Shown here: positions 1 to 7,409 of the stretch, piece by piece
How positions within the stretch are numbered: position 1 is the stretch's first letter
Layout: each line of letters starts with the position of its first letter
From: Bacillota bacterium
GTDB lineage: Bacteria > Bacillota > Clostridia > Acetivibrionales > DTU013
NCBI GenBank assembly: GCA_023433505.1
Contig: JAEZCO010000096.1
Location: 1-20,495, forward strand
Length of the DNA: 20,495 nucleotides
Reading direction: 5' to 3'
The notes under the pieces: model-generated
Databases searched by the model: none
The model's input: the letters and a program-made list of their open reading frames with translations, nothing else
Told to the model about the DNA's origin: nothing
Program-made: the position numbers and the translations under genes

Positions 1-777
1 ACTGGCGAAACAGGGGCAACCGGAGCCACCGGAGACGCGGGTGCAACGGGCGCGACTGGCGAAACTGGGGCAACTGGGGCCATTGGCGCTACTGGTGCGA
101 CCGGCGAAACAGGCGCGACTGGGGCTACCGGAGCCGTTGGTTCTACTGGTGCCACAGGCGCTACAGGAGCGACCGGGGCCACCGGGGACGTTGGCGCAAC
201 GGGTGCGACTGGCGAAACCGGGGCGACTGGAGCTACCGGAGCCGTTGGTGCTACTGGCGCAACGGGCACGACGGGTGCGACTGGAGCTACCGGAGCCGTT
301 GGCGCGACGGGTGCCACAGGCGAAACAGGTGCCACTGGCGAAACAGGGGCGACTGGGGCCACCGGAGCCGTTGGGGCGACTGGGGCCACCGGGGACGTTG
401 GTGCTACAGGCGCTACTGGGGCCACCGGAGCCATTGGCGCTACTGGTGCGACGGGCGCGACTGGCGCGACTGGGGCCGTTGGTGCTACTGGCGCGACGGG
501 TGCGACGGGCGAAACAGGGGCGACTGGGGCTACCGGAGCCGTCGGTGCGACGGGGGCTACCGGAGCTGTTGGCGCGACGGGTGCCACTGGGGCCGTTGGT
601 GCGACCGGGGCCACTGGGGCCGTTGGTGCAACGGGGGCCACTGGGGCCGTTGGCGCAACGGGGGCCACTGGGGCTGTTGGCGCGACCGGGGCCACTGGGG
701 CTGTTGGCGCAACGGGGGCCACTGGGGCTGTTGGTGCAACGGGGGCATTTATATTAGGAAAACAAACTGCTTTTTAA
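1..777 (+). CDS. Collagen-like Gly-X-Thr repeat protein, N-terminal part (5' end outside window; 3' end replaced by mobile element)
   Basis: Frame 1 is open from the first base to TAA at 775-777 and reads almost only as Gly-X-Thr/Gly-X-Val triplets (GAT, GET, GAV, GDV, GAI). That is the signature of bacterial collagen-like proteins, which form triple helices; many clostridial and Bacillus members sit on the exosporium or cell surface. No start, signal or N-terminal domain is in the window. The repeat ends at codon 249 (A), and the last codons (F-I-L-G-K-Q-T-A-F-stop) run from the repeat into the left arm of the inserted element, so only F and I belong to the original gene. The natural C-terminal domain is found at 11950-12387 in a compatible frame. 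Products made now would lack that domain. Surface or exosporium location is inferred from the family, not seen. Confidence 0.9.
   Translation, partial: TGETGATGATGDAGATGATGETGATGAIGATGATGETGATGATGAVGSTGATGATGATGATGDVGATGATGETGATGATGAVGATGATGTTGATGATGAVGATGATGETGATGETGATGATGAVGATGATGDVGATGATGATGAIGATGATGATGATGAVGATGATGATGETGATGATGAVGATGATGAVGATGATGAVGATGATGAVGATGATGAVGATGATGAVGATGATGAVGATGATGAVGATGAFILGKQTAF
544..747 (+). repeat. 27-bp tandem repeat (GATGATGAV coding unit), 7 copies plus a partial
   Basis: From 544 to 732 the collagen-coding DNA is a regular tandem array of seven 27-bp units encoding Gly-Ala-Thr-Gly-Ala-Thr-Gly-Ala-Val, followed by a partial unit up to 747. Units 571 onward differ mostly at third codon positions (gcg/gca, acc/acg, gcc/gct). 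The upstream part (1-543) has the same triplet period but a less regular unit. The array stops within a few bases of the element junction. Confidence 0.85.
735..770. other. attL: attL junction (B-core-P')
   Basis: The left side is GC-rich collagen-coding DNA (GGGGGCATT before the core) and the right side is AT-rich element DNA (TTAGGAAAACAAACTGC after the core). The core is TATA at 750-753. The right arm contains ACAAACTGC, a shifted inverted match to the AGTTTGCAG in the attR arm. The composition break at the core is abrupt. Boundaries are inferred from symmetry, not measured. Confidence 0.75.
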
Positions 778-788
778 AATGCGGCTTG

Positions 789-2468
789 CTAAACCGCTTC
801 GGAATGAGTATTGACTTTAATATATTCAGCTACTCGGCGGTACTCGTTGGCAAATTTCAAACGAACACTGATATTGCCGTTTTCGTACACCTTGATTTGC
901 TCTACAAGTTCAATCAAAACCTCTCTTGTCAGTTTGTCGATGTTTTCATATTTTCTAAAGGTTGCTAAGAATGGGTTTTCCGTATCAATCCTATTTTCAA
1001 GCTCTGCCATTTCTTCGTGCAGATTGCTGATAACCTCGTTGATGGCCTCAATTTGCCGCTCGTAATCTTCGCTCATGTGTCGGTAATCCTGGTGGGTGAT
1101 CTCTCCGTCTTTCCAGTCCTGATAAATACTTTGCTTGTAGTGCATAATCTTGGAAAGTTCTTTTTCCTTTGCCGCCATCAATTCATTCAGGCGTATGGAC
1201 TGGCTTTTCTGCAAGGGAGCAGTGTTAATGCATGAAAACATTTCAGAAGAGGCTACCGCAAGATAAACCTGTTGCCTGATGGCATACAAAACACCTTGTT
1301 CAAGATGATTGTGTCTAATCGTGTGCTTTGTGCAAGCTGTTTTCGACTGGTCCTTATAGGTGCGGCAATAGTAATAGACATTTCCTCTGACCTTGCTTCG
1401 CGTCATAGCCTTGCCGCAATCGGCACAACGGAGAAAACCGCTGAACAGATACAGATTGTTTTGCTCTGGCGCGGTGCGGGTATCCTTCTTCAAAAGCTCC
1501 TGCACCTTGGCAAAATCCTCCCGGCGGATAATTGGGAGATGTGTATTTTCCACAATGAACCATTCGTCTTCCGGGACTGTTTCCTGTACATGGATTTTAT
1601 AGCTTTTGATACGGTAACGGCCTTGCACCATATCCCCGGCATAAATGCGGTTTTTTAAAATGTTACTGACACTCATTGCACACCATAGAGGATTACCGCC
1701 CACGGCATTAGGGTTTTTATACTTCATGCCCTTGCTTTTTTTATAAACTGCCGGGCATAAAATACCACTGTCATTGAGTTTACGTACAATCGCATTTTTG
1801 CTTATGCCCTCTAAAAACCAAGCAAAAATGCTTTTTACATGCCCTGCCGCTTCCTCGTCGATAACAAGGGCATTTTTATCTTTAGGGTCTTTCATATACC
1901 CGTAAACGGCAAAGGAACCGATGTGCAAGCCTTTTTCCCGCTTTTTGTCAAAAGTTCTTCTGACGCTTTCCGAGGTGCCTCTTGCGTGTTCTTCATTCAA
2001 AACGCCTTGAACGGGAACGGCTATATTTTGAGCATTTTGCGGGTCTTTGTAAGTATCAATGGGCTGTTGGTAAAGAGAGACAAACCGTACATTGTTTCGT
2101 GGAAACCAGTCACCAAGATAATAGCTCTGATCGCCATTATTACGAAAGCTCCGGGCAAGGTTCTTCACAACAAGGCAGTTGATTATGCCTTTCTGCACAT
2201 CTGCTAAGGCCCTTTGGAAGTCGCCACGTTCTTCGTCCGTTGTGCCGCTCACCCCATCGTCAACATATTCGCCAACATAAACATATTTATCTCCATCGTC
2301 CTGCTGTTCGAGCCAGTCGGACAGTATAAGCCTTTGATTGGTGATGCTTTCCGATTCGTCCTTTCCTCGTTTGTCCTCACGCGACAAGCGGATATAAAAC
2401 CCTACGTACCATACCTTGTTTTTTGATGCTGCTTTCACAATATTTTGCCTGTTGGCTACTCGTGCCAT
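789..2468 (-). CDS. Large serine recombinase (TnpX/TndX-type), element integrase/excisionase
   Basis: This is a 559-residue site-specific recombinase that cuts and rejoins attachment sites through a covalent phosphoserine link. The N-terminal resolvase domain (about 18-165) has the motif FYIRLSRED with the likely catalytic Ser29 and downstream conserved text (DGVSGTTDEERGDFQRAL, LARSFRN). The central recombinase domain follows (about 170-330). A zinc-ribbon region near 345-390 has CADC and two later cysteines. A coiled-coil-rich segment lies near 405-475. Length and order match the Tn4451/Tn5397 TnpX/TndX group. I chose ATG at 2468 because GGGAGGGG lies just upstream; the GTG at 2486 would put that site inside the gene. 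Its 3' end is about 40 bp from attL, as expected for the enzyme acting on these junctions. No strong own promoter was seen; read-through from the ABC operon is possible. Confidence 0.93.
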   Translation of the reverse strand: MARVANRQNIVKAASKNKVWYVGFYIRLSREDKRGKDESESITNQRLILSDWLEQQDDGDKYVYVGEYVDDGVSGTTDEERGDFQRALADVQKGIINCLVVKNLARSFRNNGDQSYYLGDWFPRNNVRFVSLYQQPIDTYKDPQNAQNIAVPVQGVLNEEHARGTSESVRRTFDKKREKGLHIGSFAVYGYMKDPKDKNALVIDEEAAGHVKSIFAWFLEGISKNAIVRKLNDSGILCPAVYKKSKGMKYKNPNAVGGNPLWCAMSVSNILKNRIYAGDMVQGRYRIKSYKIHVQETVPEDEWFIVENTHLPIIRREDFAKVQELLKKDTRTAPEQNNLYLFSGFLRCADCGKAMTRSKVRGNVYYYCRTYKDQSKTACTKHTIRHNHLEQGVLYAIRQQVYLAVASSEMFSCINTAPLQKSQSIRLNELMAAKEKELSKIMHYKQSIYQDWKDGEITHQDYRHMSEDYERQIEAINEVISNLHEEMAELENRIDTENPFLATFRKYENIDKLTREVLIELVEQIKVYENGNISVRLKFANEYRRVAEYIKVNTHSEAV

Positions 2469-2550
2469 GTGTCCCCTCCCTATCACATCACACCTATATC
2501 ATGTTAATCTGGCGTAATACGAACAATGTTATCGGAGGCGCAAAGCCGCA

Positions 2551-2820
2551 TTACAAGCCGCTTTTCTTGCGTATGAGAAAGCTAGTAAGCACCTCTTGGA
2601 TCGGCGGCGCATTGTCGTCAAATTCAAGTTTTATCCCCATATCTCCGCAGCGGAAGCATAAGGGATTTTTCAGCTTTTCTAAAACATAAGCCATACGTTT
2701 TTCTTTCGGGATGGAGTTATCAAGCTCCAACGTGCTTATATCAGCTAGTTCTTGAACTTCTACCGTGTTCATATTTACACGCATAAAGTTATCTATCATT
2801 TCGGGCGTAATCATAACCAT
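2551..2820 (-). CDS. Small DUF6870-like protein of clostridial mobile elements
   Basis: This is an 89-residue soluble protein with no membrane segment. It reads ITPEMIDNFMRVNMNTVEV near the start, then an acidic stretch, then PKEKRMAYVLEKLKNPLCF with a CFRCG motif and a short conserved tail. The pattern 'IPKEKRM...KNPLCFRCG' recalls the DUF6870 family, small proteins of unknown function often near TnpX-type recombinases; that assignment is from memory and uncertain. I placed the start at 2820 (or 2814) because AGGGG lies just before it. The same frame is open upstream to 2904, but that stretch lacks a ribosome site. It sits between the recombinase and the ABC permease on the same strand, so it may be co-transcribed with them. 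Confidence 0.65.
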   Translation of the reverse strand: MVMITPEMIDNFMRVNMNTVEVQELADISTLELDNSIPKEKRMAYVLEKLKNPLCFRCGDMGIKLEFDDNAPPIQEVLTSFLIRKKSGL

Positions 2821-2960
2821 GCATCCCCTGATTCTGCATGGTTTACTATATGCGTTTCCGGTTTGTCCTGTGAGGAAATACAAAAAGCCACCACTTTGTT
2901 TCAAGAACGATGGAATACCCAGCTGTTACAAACGGCGGCAGCAAATCTCTACATAATGCT

Positions 2961-2984
2961 GGTGGATACCTCTTGGTATCCACC
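2961..2984. repeat. Perfect 10-bp hairpin with TCTT loop
   Basis: GGTGGATACC at 2961-2970 is followed by TCTT and GGTATCCACC at 2975-2984. There is no T-run directly after it on either strand, so it is not a typical terminator. It could be a protein-binding site, a processing signal or a transfer-origin-like hairpin. It lies in the gap between the DUF6870-like gene and the ABC permease. Confidence 0.6.
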
Positions 2985-3038
2985 TCAACAACGATGTTTT
3001 TTCTTATTGATATGCTTGATTCGGGGTGTTTTCTATCT

Positions 3039-3062
3039 TTGCGGGCTTGACCCGCAATTTTT
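3039..3062 (+). terminator. Hairpin with T-run, plus-strand orientation
   Basis: TTGCGGG (3039-3045), a 5-nt loop, CCCGCAA (3051-3057) and TTTTT form an intrinsic terminator shape on the plus strand. No plus-strand gene lies upstream, so its role is unclear. On the minus strand the hairpin lacks a T-run, so it would not obviously stop transcripts from the ABC operon before the recombinase. Confidence 0.4.
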
Positions 3063-3064
3063 AG

Positions 3065-3230
3065 TTATACCAGTTTCGATTTAATATCTTCTACGATTTG
3101 ATCCAAAACCGGCTCCCGTTCCGTAGACGTATCATAAATCGTAAAGCCGTATTTTACTAAATGATCCGTCATAGATCGACTGAAGGAAACGGCTTCTTGA
3201 CTCACCTCTCTTAGATCATTATCAATTTTG
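3065..3230 (-). pseudogene. Possible C-terminal remnant of an unidentified protein
   Basis: Directly downstream of the permease stop, a minus-strand frame reads SRSMTDHLVKYGFTIYDTS and then TEREPVLDQIVEDIKSKLV before TAA at 3065-3067. The composition is that of a real soluble protein end with an amphipathic C-terminal helix. There is no well-placed start: the best is GTG at 3205, with only AGAGAG touching it. The frame also runs back into the permease gene in another register. It may be a leftover from a gene lost by deletion, or a small protein of about 46 residues. I do not recognise the family. After the stop, the same frame stays open to about 2852, without a start. Confidence 0.3.
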
Positions 3231-5738
3231 TTATTCTGCTTCCCTTAATCGCTCAACAATGGTTGACTTATAAATAGAGCGGTAAGCCATTTCCGGTGTA
3301 ATGATGCAGATTGCTGTTATAACAAAACTTGCTATCAATGCCGGGCTAAGAGGATAAGTAAATACCGCATAAGTCGCTTGTTGCCGGAACAAAGTAAAAA
3401 TTCCAAGCGTGATTATACTTCCTATTGTAAAAACGAGAAGCAATGTTATTACAGCATATCCAAGCCCCTCACTTACCAATAGCTTCCTCACTTGTTTCCG
3501 GCTCATGCCGATCGATTCAAGTGTTGCCAATTCATGTTTGCGAACCATAATACCCGTTGACATCACATTAACAAAATTCAGAAGACCAATTAGGGCAATA
3601 ATTAACGCAATGCCGCCGCCAAGGGCATATAGTACTGTTATCGCGTTGTTTAATTCCTCCATGGCTTCCAGTTTTGATGTTTGCGATATTTCAGTATCAC
3701 TCCCTATGATCTGTTTTATCGCATCAAGCGCTAGTCGCTCATATCCTTCTGAAACATCAAGATGGATTTCTGATATAATCGGGTCAGGATACGTTTTGGC
3801 CATTAACACGCCGGATACATATACTGTCGGTGCCAAGCTACCGAGCTCACTAAAGGAATACGGAACAAAACCACCAAGGGGTATTTTTACCTTTTTACTG
3901 CCGGACAGCTCTTCAAGACGCGACTTACTGAAGCGCAATGGTGTGATGGTCAATTCGGGAATATTTGTAAATAAGTCGGGATTATCCGTTGCAATCAAAG
4001 CAAACTCTCCACGTTCAAATGCTTCAACATCAATGGGCTTATCAAGAGTTTCATTCAATTTTGCGATCACTTCGCCGTCAACACCGACAATATAACCCTT
4101 AAAATTCCTTTTAATATCTTCCTCAGTCAAATTCTCAAAGTTATTTTTCTTACTGTAATCCGTCACGTATTGCCCAAACTCTTTCGAAGAATAATCAAGA
4201 CGCATCCATTCCTTTGTTGTTGTATTTAAATGTTCAAATCCAGGTACGGATTCCAGTTTATTCAAAAAAGCATCATCAAATTTTTGCTTTGTCTCCATAC
4301 TGAGTAGTGTATCATTTTTCAATACAAAATCGCTTTTGAACATGGATTTAACATAGTTGTCCATGCCCATGCTGGAAACTAATGTTGTAACGGTTATAAA
4401 AGTTGTTACCCCGAGAAATAGACTAAGCAATACCAGCATTGCACGCTTTTTATCCCGGAAAATATTACGAAGAGCCATTTTATATGGTTTGCCGCGGGCA
4501 GACCTATAAGCGTGACTTCGGTTATAGTTAATACCCGTAAACTTCTGTGCTTCAATCGGCGAAATGCCTGCCGCCTTATTTGCCGGTTTAAACGCGCCTA
4601 AAATTGCTGTAAGCAAGGCAAATAACGCAGCACCAAGATAGATGATGGGAGAGAAGGATACGACAGCGCCAGTGGAAACAATCCCCATTGTGGATATAGA
4701 TATAGGAATAGCTACCAGTGAAAGCAGCAAAGACAGAAAAATGCCAACAGGTATTCCAATGATACATAGACGCAGAATTTGGACAATAACAATATGCCTG
4801 ATTTGTTTAGGCGTCGTCCCCAGTGTTTTAAGCAGTCCATAAAAACGTACATCGCTGGAAACAGAAATATATAAGACATTGTATATCAAAAGATACCCTG
4901 TAAAAATCAGAAAAGCAATGATGGCAGATAAAGCAATCAAGCTGTCCCTCGTTGAACCCTTTTCTGTATCATACAGTTGAGCCGCTATTACCGGCTGATC
5001 TTCCGATAGGGCCAAATCCTGTCTGAGCCTTTCACAATATTCCGAAACCCGCGAGACGTTATCGAAGGTTACCGTTGCGGAACCGTTTTTTTCAATGGTT
5101 TTTCCGTATTTTTGCGATAGTTTTTCCGAAACAAAGAGGGTATCGGCTGAATTTATTGAATTTAGGAGGGCATAACTTGTATACCAACCGGATAAACGGA
5201 AATTTTCATTTGAAAGAGTATCGCTGTTTCCGCTTTCGGAATAGTAGGCAAGCGGTATTTCCATACCAATGCTTGGGTTATTTATGCCTAATCTCTCCAG
5301 AACCCCACGAGAAACCATGATTTCATTTTCCCGTTGAGGATAATTTCCTACAATATCCATATAAGCGGGAGCACGCAATTCCTCCCACTCCGTTTTGTCA
5401 AAGTAATGCAAAGACAGAGCGATTTTTCCCATTTGCGGGGTATTTTTTACGAACCCAACGTTATTATTCACGCCAACAATCCGAACATAATCTAAATTTT
5501 TCAGTTTTTCAATTTGGGAAGCCGTTGGATGGCCGACCGCAGCGTGTCCTAATGTGCCCGAGAATCGTATCTGTTCCATCTTCACGGATTCCATCAGGCT
5601 CATACCGATGCTGAAAACGAAACCTATGAGCAAGGTTGTAAGCGTGATTGCAATAATAATAAAAAAGTTTCTTTTCTTATTGGATTTTAGGCTTCTGCCG
5701 GTAAGCCGCCTTATAACGGCGCCGTTGTTATTCCTCAT
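3231..5738 (-). CDS. ABC transporter permease with two FtsX domains
   Basis: This 835-residue membrane protein is the likely partner of the ATPase just upstream. An N-terminal membrane helix (about 22-45) leads to an extracellular domain of about 200 residues. Three helices follow (about 268-390) with FtsX-type text (LLKTLGTTPKQIRHIVIVQ). A second copy starts with MALRNIFRDKKRAML (about 423), has another extracellular domain, and ends with three helices (about 705-825) and LESIGMSRKQVRKLLVSEG. Two FtsX repeats are typical of MacB/BceB-like transporters that export or sense peptides and lipids and work mechanically rather than by a classic channel. Its ATG lies 2 nt after the ATPase stop, so the two are translationally coupled. 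Substrate is unknown. The BceR-type box upstream suggests peptide antibiotics. Confidence 0.9.
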   Translation of the reverse strand: MRNNNGAVIRRLTGRSLKSNKKRNFFIIIAITLTTLLIGFVFSIGMSLMESVKMEQIRFSGTLGHAAVGHPTASQIEKLKNLDYVRIVGVNNNVGFVKNTPQMGKIALSLHYFDKTEWEELRAPAYMDIVGNYPQRENEIMVSRGVLERLGINNPSIGMEIPLAYYSESGNSDTLSNENFRLSGWYTSYALLNSINSADTLFVSEKLSQKYGKTIEKNGSATVTFDNVSRVSEYCERLRQDLALSEDQPVIAAQLYDTEKGSTRDSLIALSAIIAFLIFTGYLLIYNVLYISVSSDVRFYGLLKTLGTTPKQIRHIVIVQILRLCIIGIPVGIFLSLLLSLVAIPISISTMGIVSTGAVVSFSPIIYLGAALFALLTAILGAFKPANKAAGISPIEAQKFTGINYNRSHAYRSARGKPYKMALRNIFRDKKRAMLVLLSLFLGVTTFITVTTLVSSMGMDNYVKSMFKSDFVLKNDTLLSMETKQKFDDAFLNKLESVPGFEHLNTTTKEWMRLDYSSKEFGQYVTDYSKKNNFENLTEEDIKRNFKGYIVGVDGEVIAKLNETLDKPIDVEAFERGEFALIATDNPDLFTNIPELTITPLRFSKSRLEELSGSKKVKIPLGGFVPYSFSELGSLAPTVYVSGVLMAKTYPDPIISEIHLDVSEGYERLALDAIKQIIGSDTEISQTSKLEAMEELNNAITVLYALGGGIALIIALIGLLNFVNVMSTGIMVRKHELATLESIGMSRKQVRKLLVSEGLGYAVITLLLVFTIGSIITLGIFTLFRQQATYAVFTYPLSPALIASFVITAICIITPEMAYRSIYKSTIVERLREAE

Positions 5739-5740
5739 TT

Positions 5741-6418
5741 TCAGCCACGTCCTTCCCGGACGATTTTGCCGTCTTCAATATGAATAACGCGGTCGGCGAG
5801 CTGTGCGATCTGCTCGTTATGGGTAATCATCATCATGGTCTGATGGAATTTCGTGGAGGTCATTTTCAGAACACCTAAGACATCCTGACTGGTTTTCGTG
5901 TCTAAATTGCCGGTAGGCTCGTCCGCAAGTAAAATAGACGGTTTTGTTGCAAGGGCGCGGGCAATGGCTACACGCTGCTGCTGACCGCCGGAAAGCATGT
6001 TGGGCAGATTGTTGCGTTTCTCACCAAGACCCAACGTGTCAATGATTTCGTTTATAAACGTTTTGTCTGCCGTGTTGCCGTCCAGTTCAATCGGCAGCAC
6101 GATATTTTCATAAACGCTTAAAATCGGGACGAGATTGTAACTCTGGAACACAAATCCTACATTACGCCTACGAAATATAGTTAGCTGCTCATCCGACATT
6201 TTAGCAAGCTCGTGTCCATCAACAATCACTTTCCCGTCTGTCGGATTGTCAAGACCTCCCAGCATATGCAGAAGCGTACTTTTCCCGGAGCCGGACATTC
6301 CGACAACTGCCACAAACTCTCCAGCTTCCACAGTGATATCAACGCCATCAAGGGCACGGACAATATTCGGTTCCTTTCCATAGTGCTTTTTTAGTCCCTG
6401 TGTTAATAAAATCGGCAT
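5741..6418 (-). CDS. ABC transporter ATP-binding protein (MacB/BceA-type)
   Basis: This 225-residue cytoplasmic ATPase powers the adjacent FtsX-type permease. It has Walker A GMSGSGKST at 40-48, the Q-loop region FVFQSYNLVP near 88-97, signature LSGGQQQR at 141-148, Walker B ILLADEP at 161-167 with catalytic Glu166, and the H-loop in MITHNEQ near 198. NLDTKTSQDV after Walker B is typical of the LolD/MacB/BceA branch. The start at 6418 has AAGGAG about 8 nt upstream. A candidate regulated promoter with BceR-like boxes lies in the 70-bp gap to the sensor kinase gene and in that gene's 3' end, so the ABC pair may be induced separately from the two-component genes. Confidence 0.95.
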   Translation of the reverse strand: MPILLTQGLKKHYGKEPNIVRALDGVDITVEAGEFVAVVGMSGSGKSTLLHMLGGLDNPTDGKVIVDGHELAKMSDEQLTIFRRRNVGFVFQSYNLVPILSVYENIVLPIELDGNTADKTFINEIIDTLGLGEKRNNLPNMLSGGQQQRVAIARALATKPSILLADEPTGNLDTKTSQDVLGVLKMTSTKFHQTMMMITHNEQIAQLADRVIHIEDGKIVREGRG

Positions 6419-6447
6419 TTCTTCACTCTCCTTTCGCTTATGCTTTT

Positions 6448-6511
6448 ATCATAGAATGCAATTCTTACAGGCTCCTAACAAAACACGATTTATTTCTTAC
6501 AGTTTTGTAAG
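6448..6511 (-). promoter_or_regulatory. Candidate BceR-type-controlled promoter of the ABC genes
   Basis: On the minus strand a -10-like TATGAT (plus 6448-6453) has no good -35. In its place there is a degenerate box, TTACAGGCTCCTAA (6465-6478). Further up, within the last codons of the kinase gene, is TTACAGTTTTGTAA (6497-6510), a full match to the TnACA-N4-TGTAA motif known for BceR-like regulators. The shared TTCTTACAG starts at 6462 and 6494, 32 bp apart, about three helical turns. A promoter lacking a -35 with activator boxes at -35 and about -60 fits response-regulator activation. Confidence 0.5.
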
Positions 6512-7407
6512 AACATTGAGAAAGTCGTATACTGCCCCGGCTTGGAATCTACAAGAATATAGCCAGCCTGTTTTTGAAATATCAGCGATGCCAGATAAAG
6601 CCCCAAGCCGACCCCGTCCACATCCTTAACGTTCCTTCCCCGGTAAAACCGTTTAAAGATGGAATTCCATTCATCGGGGGCAATGCCGATGCCATTATCG
6701 GTAATGATGATTTTTGTGTAGATGGGCAGAGCTTCCACGGATATCTTGATTTCATTGTCCGAAGAGGAATATTTGACCGCGTTTTCCAGAATATTTGTGA
6801 TCGCCTCGCTTGTCCATTTGCGGTCATGCAGCAATGGAATATCTTCAAAATACGCAGTTTGAATGGAAATTTTTTTCTTGGCAGCCGCCCCGTATACGGT
6901 GCTGATGCTGTCGGAAATGGTTTGTTTGATACCTGCGGGAACAGGAGACAATTCGATGGCCCCTACCTCCAGCCTTGACATTTTTACAAGGCTGTCCATC
7001 ATCCATTGCAGCTTTTCCGTGCTTGTTTTGATACGCGATAAGAATTCCTGCCCCTCGGCTTCGGCAAGGCTTCCCTCAAGCAGCAGATCGGTATACATGG
7101 CGACACCGGACAGGGGTGTTTTCATCTGATGGGACATATCCGATATGAAGCTTTGTATCATTTCTTTCTCCTGCTTGGTTTGAGAAATATCCATTGTATT
7201 CATCTGAATGATTTTAACGGCTTTATGCGTCAGCTTAGAAAGCCTGCTGTCTGCCGCTGTTTCAAATAAAAGCTCTGCATTCCTGGCTAATACACTGTCC
7301 AAAATCCGATCAATCGAATCGAAAGTTCTTTTTACATAGCGGTAGCTGAAAAGGATGGTTAAGCTGCATAAAATGACAGCAATAAAAATTGTACCCGCAA
7401 GCGCCAT
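6490..7407 (-). CDS. Sensor histidine kinase
   Basis: This is a 305-residue membrane kinase with one N-terminal hydrophobic segment (about 2-22) and no clear extracellular sensor. The dimerisation/phosphoacceptor helix carries SHQMKTPLSG with His93. The ATPase domain has the N-box ILENAVKYSS, G1 DNGIGIAPDEW, the F-box FKRFYRG and G2 GVGLGLYLAS. It should phosphorylate the response regulator encoded just upstream. Bce-type kinases also lack an extracellular sensor and rely on the ABC transporter for sensing, though most have two membrane helices. I start at ATG 7407, 2 nt after the regulator stop, because GGAGGAG lies at good distance; the TTG at 7428 would overlap the regulator. Confidence 0.92.
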   Translation of the reverse strand: MALAGTIFIAVILCSLTILFSYRYVKRTFDSIDRILDSVLARNAELLFETAADSRLSKLTHKAVKIIQMNTMDISQTKQEKEMIQSFISDMSHQMKTPLSGVAMYTDLLLEGSLAEAEGQEFLSRIKTSTEKLQWMMDSLVKMSRLEVGAIELSPVPAGIKQTISDSISTVYGAAAKKKISIQTAYFEDIPLLHDRKWTSEAITNILENAVKYSSSDNEIKISVEALPIYTKIIITDNGIGIAPDEWNSIFKRFYRGRNVKDVDGVGLGLYLASLIFQKQAGYILVDSKPGQYTTFSMFLQNCKK

Positions 7408-7409
7408 CC

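Noticed and set aside
1..747. Repeat array as a possible CRISPR
   Set aside because: Units are contiguous, in frame, without unique spacers, and encode Gly-X-X triplets.
41..757. Long plus-strand frame rich in Leu/Arg/Pro, and a minus-strand Gln/Pro-rich frame at 557-748
   Set aside because: Both are shadows of the collagen-like Gly-X-Thr repeat in frame 1, whose regular codon pattern produces open frames in other registers.
2469..2486. GTG start at 2486 for the recombinase
   Set aside because: The GGGAGGGG ribosome site would lie inside the coding sequence; ATG at 2468 fits it.
2470..2545. Sporulation (SigE/SigK) promoter for the recombinase
   Set aside because: I saw CATGATATA, which resembles a SigK -10, but no matching -35 at proper distance; a weak SigA-like reading is equally possible. 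Too weak to list.
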